This document shows, piece after piece, positions 37,645 through 48,789 of a stretch of 64,000 bases of DNA (positions are counted from its first letter, which is position 1; each line of letters opens with the position of its first letter). The notes below the pieces were generated by a model, which was given only the letters and a program-made list of their open reading frames with translations, was not told where the DNA came from and made no database searches. A program made the translations under genes and the position numbers. This stretch comes from Paramecium octaurelia (Eukaryota > Ciliophora > Oligohymenophorea > Peniculida > Parameciidae), in NCBI GenBank assembly GCA_905182995.1, contig CAJJDP010000094.1, forward strand, positions 288,119 through 352,118, in the 5' to 3' direction.

Positions 37645-38532
37645 ATGCATAGAAAAAATAAGTAACGTACAGTAATTAAGTTCATTGATGTCACACATTA
37701 AATGTTAAATGTAATAAAGTGATAAATACTATTAGCAAAATCAATTTCAAGACATTATCAGATGGGATGAGGATGGAGTTAAAATTAAAATTCTCGATAG
37801 GGAACTATTATAAGAATTAGTTCTACCTAAATATTTTAAACACGCCAAATACTCAAGTTTCTTAAGGTTTTTGTAGCAATTGGCATTTTTAGATAACTCA
37901 ATATGTATGGATTTACGAGTAGTAAGGATCAATATGGAGCTCTAACATACTATCATCCATGTTTTGCAAAATAAAAAGTATTAATGAGGAACATTGTTAA
38001 AAAAAAACATCAAAAATAAATTATTAGAGATACTAGTATTTTTGGTGTGGAATAGTCTGAATTAAATAATTAAATTTAAGCACTTTAATTTGAATAAGTA
38101 AAAATTTAATAGAACCTCTTGTCCTCAATTGAATATTAAATTAAAATTAAAAATAGTATTTTACTATTTCTACAAGTAAAATATTTCTTAAATATTTAAG
38201 ACTAAACTTTCTCTAGCAAGAGAAGGTGAAAAGAACTGTAGATTATTCATTGATAGTGTTCGCATTTTAGTAAAAGGTATGAAATCTGAGTCATGTACTA
38301 AAATTTAATATGTTTAGAGAATGCATTTCAACTATTATTCAAAGAATTGTTCCCATAATTCAAGTAAGAAGATCCATAATAGAATTAAATTATAAGTGAG
38401 ATCGAAGAATAAAGTAACCAATATTTATTTTCTCCTACGCCTTTAGGAAAATTTGATTTTGATTAGGAAGATATATCTTTTCCTCAAATGCCATAAGAAT
38501 TGGAATTTTCAGGTTTTGGATTTGAACTTTGA
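37645..38532 (+). CDS. Small heat-shock-factor-type transcription factor (copy 3)
   Basis: ATG is at 37645 and TGA at 38530-38532. Introns at 37711-37735, 37867-37892, 38176-38200 and 38295-38317 leave 262 aa. DNA-binding domain: IKFIDVTHQML, DIIRWDEDGVKIKILD, VLPKYFKHAKYSSFLRQLNMYGF, YYHPCFAKQK. A Gln/Leu coiled coil (SELNNQIQALQFEQVKIQQN) follows, consistent with trimerisation. The acidic, aromatic C terminus (FDFDQEDISFPQMPQELEFSGFGFEL) looks like a real activation domain. This copy is closest to copy 1 (shared KHAKYSSFLRQLN and FTSSKD). It ends 315 bp from a convergent gene. Confidence 0.9.
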
Positions 38533-38847
38533 TTAGTATAGAATAATTCATTATTATTATATTTTTTTTGAATTATTGATAGGGGTAATCAATAATTAGG
38601 AATAAATAAACAAGCGAGATACTTCTTTAAGAATTTTTGGATATGTAACATTTAAAAACCTAATTAGTTTGATTTCAAAAAATGAATGATTTTCAAATTA
38701 TAACAATGCTGTTTAATTTTATTATCCATTTAATACGCTTCAGTACATATGAATATATATAATTTGAATCTATGTAAATATTAATTACAATTTTATAAAG
38801 CTTGGTAATAATCTAAAATCAATATTTATCAAATAATAAATTATAAA
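38533..38847. other. Intergenic between convergent genes
   Basis: About 315 bp of AT-rich 3'-flanking sequence lies between HSF copy 3 (plus) and the Gln-rich gene (minus). No feature was recognised. Confidence 0.6.
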
Positions 38848-40557
38848 TCATTTTTTGCTTTGTGGTCTCTAAATTAAATTTATAATCTAATCAAGCTTTT
38901 ATAATAGTGTCAACTGATGCGTATTTTATGATAAAAATATCATATCTAAACGTTATTACAATTTTTATAAAATATTTGTATCATAATAAGAATATTACGA
39001 ACAATAGTTTTATTCTTAAGTTTAGGCAGGTATTTAATATAATGATTAATTATAAACAGATTAAATTGGATTATTAATTGCTGTTTTTGGGTTCTTTTAT
39101 TAAGAAGGTTAATAAGTTTAATTGATGACAGCCACTTAAGTATTATATGGGTAATCTTATTAAATACTTGGTTATTATGCTATGGGTCTTTAATCTTGAT
39201 TTACATTTTAATATTATAAGTGTTAATATTAAAATGAATGTTATTTATTCAAATATTGATTTTATTACCTTAATGAATTTTAAGCTAAATTTTATAATTA
39301 TTACTATTAGATATTTTATGAATTATTCAATTTATCATCCGATATCGGTTAATTTTAAAATTGCTAAAAAATTTAATGCTAATCTTATTATTATTATTAA
39401 TATTTTTATGAATTAGGACTGCTACTTATTGATATTGGTTAAAGTTCTTATTCTTATTGATAATTTTGTTACATTTAGATTTCAAGATTTTTCTTAGTAT
39501 TTTCAATTTATGACGATCGATGTTGTTTTTAACTCTTTGTATTTACATTATTATGTCTAACATTATATTAATTTCGAAGATAAGCTAACTTCTTTTCGAA
39601 ATCTCTGGCCATATCAGTTTGATCATCTTATTAATTTTGTGAAATCATTTAATTTGATTTCTGTTCATTTTATTTTTATTTTTATTGAGCATATTTTTTA
39701 TTTTTATTATCCAATTTATTCTATTACTTATGTTTTTCATCTTATCCTTGATTTATATCAAGCGTAGGAACTTCATCGTTTTGTACAAGGGGGTTATATT
39801 AATTTATGCCTTCTCTGATTTTAGACTATTACACTTTTTGGACTTAAGATGGTAATAAATCTGTATTTTGGTTGTTTTCCATAATGGTCGTTTAAATTAG
39901 CAATTTAGGTTTTATCAAATTTTTATCCTTTAGCAATTAATCGGAGTTTTTTTGATATCCTTTTTTTTATTCTTCTGCTTGTAGTGTGACAATTATTTCA
40001 TTCGTTTTATGATTGCTTTCTATTTAGTCCTTCTGTTCTTGATTGATATCAGATTATAAAGGTTAATTTTCAATTGAGCTTTTAATATAGATTTATTCTA
40101 GTTGAATAATAGGAGGTAATATTTTAGGTTCAATGAAAACTGGTTCTTAGATTTATTAGTTTAGCTTTTGCTTTTGAATAACTTATTGATTCTTTTGTTT
40201 TACTTTTGATTCCATTTAGCCCTATTTATGGATATTATCTTTTTGCTGCAATTCATTTATTTATTTCTACTCTTCTTGTTATTTTTGAGGTTAATCAAAA
40301 GCGTTATGGTGAGTCTCAATTTTAATCTTAACACTCTTAATCCCCTTTGGTTTCTTACTTCCAAGAATAAGACATTCTTTGGAGCCGATATCTATGCTTA
40401 CATCAGTTTTTTATGACTCTTCCAACCACTATTTAATTTATGGTGCTGGGATATTTGTGATATAGCTTATATATTTAATATCAATCTCTGTTGGATTTTC
40501 TCCTAAATCTTAAAGAATTTATTGTTTCATTGTATTATTTTGGAGTTTAACTTCCAT
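38848..40557 (-). CDS. Extremely Gln-rich protein (prion-like composition), function unknown
   Basis: ATG is at 40557 and TGA at 38850-38848: 569 aa with no intron. Residues 1-~90 are ordered-looking (NPTEIDIKYISYITNIP, QIKQWLEESQ, DIGSKECLILGSKKPKG). The helix pattern is faintly homeodomain- or HTH-like, but this is not a confident match. From ~100 onward Gln becomes dominant, written mostly with TAA/TAG, mixed with Asn, Lys and Ser, including QQQQQDQHQIFQQFQNQP and several QQ/NQ clusters. The C terminus turns Leu-rich (RLDMIFLSQNTHQLTLLQKL). In the standard code this stretch appears as stops throughout, so it is easily missed. The composition resembles prion-like or transcriptional co-regulator regions; role unknown. 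Confidence 0.8.
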
Positions 40558-40991
40558 TTATTTATAGAGTATGTTCAATTATAGCGGTTAATATATCATT
40601 TTTGTTAAATCATTCTAATATTTTTCCATAAATTAATAATAGTGAGAAATTAAATAGAATTATGAATTTCTGTTAAATATGAATTTAGTACATTATTTAT
40701 AAGCTCTAAAATTAAATAAATATCATCAAATTTTAAATCTCAAAATAATTCATATATTCCACTATTCCTTGATGTTAATTCTGGATCTGTTTGTAAGAAA
40801 TCTTTAAACTTCAAGATATTTTATAGCCCTTATATTTCGGATTCATCCAATTATTATCCTTGTTTGATCTAAAATAAAAGGAGAAATTACTTGAATTAAA
40901 ACTTTAGACAACAAGGCTTAGGTCTACTAAGCAAAAATGGCTAATTTATTATAATTCGATGCAAGGTTTTCATGAATTAAGACAACTTATT
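40558..40991. other. Intergenic upstream of the Gln-rich gene
   Basis: This is 434 bp of AT-rich sequence between the 3' end of the damaged B-box gene and the Gln-rich gene start (both minus). I see no additional gene. Confidence 0.55.
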
Positions 40992-42651
40992 TCATTTTGG
41001 TATAGAGATTGGACTATTTTGATTATTTTTGTTTTATTATTATTAGATAGGTTAGACTGTTGATTTCTAAGGTATTTCTTCATCTTGTTGTTACTAAGGT
41101 GAAAATGTAGCAACTTATCTTTATTGAGGAAATTGTTAAAGTCTTTGAGATTCTAATTCATAACAATAAATGAGTAGATCGTAAGGTCTTACACTATGTA
41201 TAATTAATGATGGTAATTTACCTATTTTTAAGGATTTTGTCCTTTGATTTTTCATCTGCATCTTCTCTAATTCTATTTCCAATTAGACTGATGGCAGTAG
41301 TATCTATTTACTTAGAAATAACAGAAACCCATGAATCTAAACCTAATTTGAGAATTTACCAAAGGTTAGAGGTTTAACTTTTGTTTCTCTTTCATTGATA
41401 AATTGGCATAAATGTATTTTCTTAATTTAAGGTAAAACGAAATTAATCAGATGTTGCTTTAACTAATTCCGCAGGGCTCAAAATGATTGTAATATAGCAG
41501 GTTTCTTGATTTCCTTTGAGTAACAGTCGAAATGAATTGACAAAAGAAGTCATAAACTTCTTAACATTTTTTGTTAGAATTCCTTAGATATGATTGATGT
41601 GATACTGCAAATTTAGAAAGAGCAATAATAAGCTATCTTCACTATTATAACCCTTTACTTATATCATTAATTGAAGAGTGGCCAAAACATATTCAATCAG
41701 AGTAGGTGCTATGAATTTGCATTTTCCTAATTGTGAATTAATTGAGGATAGTTACATCGAATGGCATAGATAGTTATAATGTTTCAATAGTTTGTTTCCA
41801 ATAGTCAAGGGTTTCAACCTTGTAATCGAAAATGTTTTGAGACTTGTCACCTTTACTCATATTATCAAAAATAAATTTTCATTATTATTCATTATTCTTC
41901 TAAGCATTTAATTCCTCCATCAAAGGTCCATTCTCATCAAAGAATTTAGCAAAGATCTCGACTTCTGTAATCAGTTTTTCATTGTCAAGCATCAACAGAT
42001 CCTTAAATAAATATATTATAATTACTTTCTCTTTTTATAATTATTCTGAACAAGCTTTGAATATTTATACAACTTCATTCATTTTTACAATTTGTTATTG
42101 TTCAATGTCTGTAGCCTTTTTAACTCTATTTAATAGAGCATCAACCTTTTGAGTTTTCTCATCTAGCATTCTTTGTTCTTCTTCAACCAATTTTATTTCA
42201 CTTTTCAAATTCTTTTCTAAATTCTCTAATTCATTTTACAGATTATCAACATCAAGTTCAACACTCTCTTGGCTGACTTCATTCATTAATTTTTAAGCTT
42301 TTTGCACTACATACTCTAAGATTTTATACATCTGTTTTCTAAAGCTGAAATTTGTTATTCATATTTATTCTTGGCTTATATCATTCTATCTTGATAATGT
42401 TTAGTTAATTGAGATTCCTTCTCTTTCAATTCTTATAACTCTTTTTTCTTCAGTTGAATCATCTCAATGAGTTTTTCATCTGCATTTTATGATGTTGATC
42501 GAGGTTGAAATGAAATAGTCGTTCTGTAGTGATTATCATTCTTTTCTTAATGAAGACGTTCATCACATTTGAAACATAGTGAAATTGTGCATTCTCTGCA
42601 AGTTACAATTGCAATATATTAAATGCAAGATTGACACTAAGGATTATTCAT
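40992..42651 (-). pseudogene. B-box zinc-finger coiled-coil protein, probably decayed
   Basis: ATG is at 42651. Residues ~5-45 form a B-box (CQSC, CREC, CFKCDERLHQE, H). A long coiled coil follows after a 23-nt intron at 42307-42329 (LENLEKNLKSEIKLVEEE, DALLNRVKKATDIEQQQ), as in TRIM-like proteins. At 41881-41879 the frame meets TGA after ~245 aa. Beyond it the same frame continues protein-like for ~50 codons (NIFDYKVETLDYWKQ). Then frames change near 41,726 (an A-run) and near 41,420. Introns with correct ends are still visible in the last part, and it ends with a Gln/Pro-rich tail, TGA at 40994-40992. One nonsense and two frame breaks suggest a recent pseudogene. The first 245 codons alone could still make a B-box protein; errors in the assembly are the alternative. 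Confidence 0.65.
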
Positions 42652-43104
42652 TTATTGTAATAATTAATATGTACTTGATTTTAAAATAAAATAATTACGT
42701 TAATCAATAAGTAGGATTAGAAAAATTTATTTTATTATCAATCTCAATTTTCATGAATATTAAAGCTCTTATTATTGATCCAAATCTATATTATTGAGAA
42801 ATAAAAGCAAAAAGATGACTAAATAAAGATATAAAATCCTTAATTAAACAAAATATTATAGCTTAATAAAAAATTTTTAGGATAATGAAGATAATTACAA
42901 AGTTATTTTTATTCTTAAGCAATAAGTTATTATTGAGACTAGAATTAATATAAGTGGCAGAAGAGATTAAAACTCGTCGATTCAGAACATTTCAATATAA
43001 AAGAATGCCATCTAACATTCTTAGTTAGTTCTCAACAAATATTTCGTTCCATATAAATCCTTAACTTGAATTCTTAAAATTAATTTGATTATAAAATAAA
43101 ATAT
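42652..43104. other. Intergenic, divergent promoters of the B-box and VPS8-like genes
   Basis: About 450 bp of AT-rich sequence between a minus-strand start (42651) and a plus-strand start (43105). No specific element recognised. Confidence 0.55.
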
Positions 43105-46100
43105 ATGAAATTAGATGAAATTATTGCTAATCCAAATTTATGTCTTCCTAAGGAAAGGAAATCAGCAACTCCCAATAGCAAGGAGTAGATGAATAAATTA
43201 GATTAATTACTCAAAGGAAATTTTATTGAGAATAAAGTAAATGCAATAGAACCGAAAAAAGAAATTTAATAATAAAATTTAATCGATAAGAATATGCCTT
43301 TTAAGGATAACTACTCGTTACTGTATAATTTGTCAATAGGAGATAAAAAAATAGATAAATATACAAGTCAAAAATAACTTTATGAAATAAAAGAAATTCC
43401 ATATGTATTAGAAAATATTGGAAAATAAGAAAGGCAATAATTTTTGATACAATCATAATTTGATTAAACAGAGATGTTGAAAGCATTTGAAAAAAAAATA
43501 CATACTTTAGAGTTATTTAAAGAAGTATAGATTTCGAATAAACAAGTGGAATTTTATGAAAAAAATAAAGGATTGCTTATAACTAGTGTTACTTGTTTTG
43601 AAAATATGGTGGCCTTTGGAACTACCAAAGCTGCAATATATATCTAATTTAATCACCAAATAAATAAGTTGGAACAAAACAAAAAAATTATTAATAGTCC
43701 AATTATCTGTCTAAGATTTTTAGATAAAGGGACCAAATTAATAGGTCTTTCTGAGAAATAAGTGTTATTGTATGTTAAAAATGAATTTGTAAAGGCATTT
43801 GAATTGAAAATAGAAAGTATTCCTGTTGCAATGACTGTTTGTTAAAAGTCGAAAAACTTTAAGATTTAGTTTTTGATGACTGATTCATTGGGTAATGTGT
43901 ATGGAATTAGGATTAAATAAACCCTCTTAAAATATGGAATGTAGATGAAATTAGAATTCAAAGAAAATAATATTTGTCATTAGATTGAATCTATAAGTTT
44001 TTAGGATTAGGAATACATCTTATTAACATTTAAGGACTAAATACAGTTAGTCAATTTGAAACCAGAATACCAACTGCTAATGAAGTTAAATTATAAGGTT
44101 TAAGAGAATAAATTCATTTAAGTTAAATGTTAAATTGAAAAGAAGACACTCATAATAGCAGTAAGCAACGAAAACACATTAGAGGTGCTATCAGTTCAAT
44201 TTGAGAAGTAAAATGATAGATTGAAATCTAATTTAAATTTGTTATGTCAATACAGTTTTAATAACGAAGATATTAGGTATTTTACTTGGCTGAGCAATGA
44301 TATTATATTTGTTAAGCATGAAAGAAAGTTGTATTCTTTAATAGGAATCTCAGAGATTCTAGAATAAAAAGTAGACATAATTTAAAAATCACTAAGTCAA
44401 GATATTTTGAGTTAAAAAATGGGAGAACTATTATTTTTTGAGAACTCAATTTGTAATTTTTAAAATTAACTGTTCTTTATTTCCAACGAAGAATAAATAT
44501 CTAAATAAAGAATAGTACAATATAAATTACATGCTTGGGAGGATTAGATGTAAAAATTTCAATTAAATAATGAGTTGAAGGAATAATTTGGAATGGGATT
44601 ATATTTATATTCTGGAAAACTAATAAAATTAGGGAATCTTCCAAGAATTGGAAGATAAGAGTATCTAAAACCTCATTTGCACACCTTAGTATCAAGATTT
44701 GTTGAAAGTAGTGTAAAATCTTAATCATTTAATTCAATTTACATAGCAATGGATTTCTTAATAATGATTGAATCATTTGAGTTTCTATTTAACCAAATAT
44801 ATTTAATCTATAAAAATAATAGATTTGAAAGATAATTTTATGAAAGTTTAGAATCTTTTATAAATAAAGGAGTGATTAAGTAAATACCTATAGATACTAC
44901 ATTAAGGGATATACTTGACTATTTGAGTTAAGATGATAAGTTAAAATTATTGAAGTTTTTAATTTTTAATTTAGACCAAAGATTTATTAATTATACTCTT
45001 ATCAAGGAATTCTGTATTCGATCCAACCTGCAGAGTATGTTGATATATGTTCCACCTAAAGACATTGAAGATTATAAGACACCTTTATTGACTATTTTTG
45101 AGATTTATCAATCCAGTTAAAAAAATAATTCTTAAGATTTATAACATTATCTTAAATCAAATAAGCTGGATATAACAAGTCTAAGTCAAAAATAAATTGA
45201 TGAGCAGATATAATGTTTAGGTTATAAATGTATATGGTTTATGAGTTTAATATTTAAAGGAGAATCACTCTCTTAGGAGAAGATTTCAGAAAAATATTGG
45301 CCTTAAATAGTAATTGAGATTTTATAATGGCTTTTAGAAAGTGAAGTATTGGAGAGGTTTTTATAAATAGATGCTGGAATATTTCTAAATGAACTCTTAT
45401 TAATTTTAAAGGATAATAAGTTATACAACAAGCTATCAGGTTTTAAGGATACTATAGATAAATAACAAGAAGAACTCACTGAGATTATCATCAGAAATAT
45501 ACATACGAAAATTAAGAAATTAAATATAGTAAGTTAATTCAATTGCTTTATTTTGGAAATTATGAAATTAGGTTATTAAATATCTTATGAGGATTTCTTG
45601 TAAGTTATAATTCACACTTTAAGATGTCCATATGAGAATTTAAAGGTTTTTGTAGATAAAAGTAACTTTAAGTATTAAAAGATGGAATATAAATTATAAG
45701 AGGAGATGACAGATTAGGATAAAATAAAACGAGATAATTTATTGATTTAATATATAACATTTTTCACAACCCAATTATTAGGAGATGATTAATCATTGTA
45801 GACCATTTTATCAGAAGCTTCCTGCTCAATACTTTCATGTTCAAGGATTCAATCTGAGATATATTGTTTAAAAGGAGATTGGATAAAATGTATTAATACT
45901 GTGTTAGCATCGACATCACTAATTGATAAGGTATTTTAGTATAATATAATTTAGGAATATATATTCAATTATATTGATAGAATATTAAATTCAAATTAAT
46001 TTTAAGATTAGAGAGAGGAAATTATTAAATATTGTGTGACTATTGTTTAATAATTGGTAAAAATCAATTGTAATTTTATAGGCAGATGTAAGTGTTGAGA

Positions 46101-47281
46101 AATTGAAGATCCTCTTGTAATATTTTCCTAACTATTTATATAAATAAGCAATAGTTAAGTTGGATAATCATCCCAATTTTAAATTATATTTGCTGAATCA
46201 AATAATATCAGATTCTAGGAAGAAGAATGAAATAATTGATAAATAAATCATGATCTCTTATATAAGATTATTGTGTAAGCATCACCCAGAAGATGTATAT
46301 GATGAATTGCAACATGGAGATTTCCCATAAGAAGATTGTATGATTATCTGTAAAGAATATAAAATAATGAAAGGAGTTGCATTTCTTAAAGAAAGAAGTG
46401 GATGCTTGTAGGAAGCCCTAGACATATATTTTGATGTATAATATTGAATAATCTTAGGTTATCAGAACAGATTTTATTGTTCTAGGGAGTGGACACTCTC
46501 AATCTGAATTAACAGAAAAATTATTAATATTAATATTCCCTTGTTTAAAAATATGCAGAGAAAATTGTTCAAATGAAGATGATAATTTTCAATATTGGCT
46601 GACCTGCGTGAATAGAATGCTGAGTTTACGTTCAGAATTCCGTTTATAAAAGAATGAGAAGAACTCCATAAATAAAGTATTTTAAGAGATCCTAATGGAA
46701 ATTTTTGAGAAAGTCCATCCTAAGTTGATTATTAGCAATTTAAGTTAACTTTTAAAGCCTTTTACAAATATTGAAGAACTGAGAAGAACAAGTGTATCTT
46801 TACAGAAGTTATGTTTTTTTTAATTAATTACACATGAACAATTTATAGGAAATTAGACTTATTAAAATTTTGGAAGATTACAGATACTTTATAGTTAAGA
46901 ATAAAAAGGGACTCTTTTAATGGATAGATGTCTGGTATGCGAATAAGAAAATGATAAGTATATGTATGCATTTATGTCATGTTGTCACATTTTTCATAAG
47001 TAATGTGTGAGAATGATCAAAAATGTAAAAGTGTGTAAGATTTGTTTAGATAAAGGGATTCATTCTGATTAATGTACTTTATTTATAGATTAATTTAATT
47101 AGTAAGAGTATAATTAGAAATATTAGTAGACAACGATTATGTATAATCTGGTGATTAGCAAATAAAGTAACCGACTCCAGATGAGTAACTACAATTATCA
47201 AAGTAGGAGTAGAGACAGCTAAGAATTAATAAATTGAAAATGCTTGATATGGAAAAAGAAATTAAAGAAATTTTGTACTGA
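43105..47281 (+). CDS. VPS8: VPS8-like CORVET tethering subunit with C-terminal RING
   Basis: ATG is at 43105 and TGA at 47279-47281. Introns at 46057-46081, 46436-46457 and 47074-47102 leave 1,366 aa, near the usual VPS8 length. The N-terminal half is beta-propeller-like (VTCFENMVAFGTTKAAIYI, SPIICLRFLDKG, IESISFQDQEYILLTF). The long middle is a helical solenoid with clathrin-repeat character. The C-terminal RING shows CLVCEQ, CCHIFHKQC, CKIC, then a basic/Gln-rich coil. Architecture and size match VPS8, which tethers early endosomes through Rab5 within CORVET. In the ciliate Tetrahymena a VPS8 paralogue is needed for secretory granule (mucocyst) biogenesis, so a trichocyst link is an attractive inference. 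VPS41 or VPS18 are less likely given overall layout. Confidence 0.8.
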
Positions 47282-47309
47282 GTTGATATTTTTAATATTT
47301 TAAATTATA

Positions 47310-48718
47310 ATGCAAACATAACCAGATCAAGAACGACTCAATACATAGGCCAATTAACTATAAGAACCGATCTAAAATAAGGCTCCCTTTTTCGATTTAG
47401 AATCTTCAGGGGATGCATTGGAAGATGGAAGAGTGACTAATCTATATTATCAACGGTATTTGATTTAGATAATGAATTGTAGATTTAGGATGATGGATTT
47501 GAGTTTTTTTGTATTCAATTTTATTGGGACTGGTTTAACTGTGATAACATTAGAATTAATTCATTACGATGAATAACCAGAAGCACGCTTGGTGATCTTG
47601 TGGGTGATATTCATATCAAATATAATAATGATGGGATTGGCTGTAGTTAGGAATCAAGTAAAACTGAAATGGAGAGAGAGTAAAGGAGATGTGTATAGTG
47701 GATTTACAAAGGAGCACGTAGAGATGTTGATGGAAATTATAATTATTGCAGCATCTCCCCTTCCTTTCTTAGATAGTATTAGTTTTTATTTTACTAATGA
47801 TTTTGTCGATGGAGATGTAATCTATATATAATAGACAGGTATATTATTATGCAAATGAATTGCTATGTTTGACTCTGGCATTTCGAGTAATCTTCTTTAT
47901 TCGTACAACTTTATTGAATTCATATTGGCATTCTAATCGAACAGATAGAGTCTGTAGTTTGTATGCTAGTCAAGCCGATTACATGTTTACCATAAAATCT
48001 CTAATGAGGTAACAATAATTACATCAATAGAAATCAGCCTTTCACTGTGAACTATAGTGCTATGATTCTTTTGATATTTGTATTTGGTTACTGTCTAAGA
48101 ATATGTGAGAGTCCCTTAAATAGGATTGATGTTAGCAGTAACGATTTTAGTAGTTACGCTAATTCCATGTGGTGTGTTATAGTTACAAGCACTACTGTAT
48201 TTTCTAGTTTAAATTGTAGTTAGGATATGGTGATTATTATACAAGAACATTATTGGGACGTATAGTAATGAGTGTGGTTTGTATTTTGGGTAACTTTGTT
48301 GTGTCATCTATGATTGTGATCATCACAAATGAGTCATACTTAACTACATTGGAAAACAAGGTTGTCATTCTCATTGATCGTTTGAGTTTGAAAAAACAAA
48401 TGTAATAGGAAGCAGCTATGATTATTACCATTTTTGGTCGTATGCATTATGCAAAAAGGTATGTATCACTCATTTTGTAGACATCTTGATTTGACTGAAG
48501 ATGAATTCACAAACATGAGCAAAAAAATGAAAAAATATGCCATTCAATTAAAGTTAACCACTCGTAAATACGTTGCAGCCAGAGCTTTGGGAAGTCAATT
48601 GGAAGAAATCAATAGTGGATTTAATTCACTTAAGGAAAATCTTAAATAGACATCTTAGTTGTAGGAGGAATTAATAAAAGCAAATGAAAATCTTATTTAT
48701 AAGATAGACAACAAATGA
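47310..48718 (+). CDS. SK-type (small-conductance Ca2+-activated) potassium channel
   Basis: ATG is at 47310 and TGA at 48716-48718. Introns at 47817-47838, 48009-48030, 48197-48219 and 48459-48480 leave 439 aa. Six TM helices are visible: S1 near FFVFNFIGTGLTVITLE, S2 VILWVIFISNIIMMGLAV, S3-S4 around AFRVIFFIRTTLLNSYW, S5 AMILLIFVFGYCLRI. The pore is WCVIVTSTTLGYGD, with the filter interrupted by a 23-nt intron just before LGYGD. S6 is IVMSVVCILGNFVVSSMIVIITN. The C-terminal helix region (TTLENKVVILIDRLSLKKQ ... KLTTRKYVAARALGSQLEEI) occupies the calmodulin-binding position of SK channels. S4 has few positive residues, as in SK. Paramecium Ca2+-activated K+ currents shape swimming behaviour. 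Only 28 bp separate this ATG from the VPS8 stop. Confidence 0.9.
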
Positions 48719-48789
48719 ATAAATATACTTTTTATAATAAATGATGGTTATTATATTTAAGGATAAATATATATTAATATAAATTTATA

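Noticed and set aside
39147-39416. Plus-strand open stretch rich in Ile/Phe/Asn
   Set aside because: It is the exact antisense of the Gln-rich gene (38848-40557, minus). Its odd composition follows from complementing TAA/TAG/CAA-rich codons.
38848-40557. Homeodomain at the N terminus of the Gln-rich protein
   Set aside because: The helix spacing and a KQW/LEES stretch are suggestive, but the invariant WFxN of homeodomains is missing, so no homeodomain was called.
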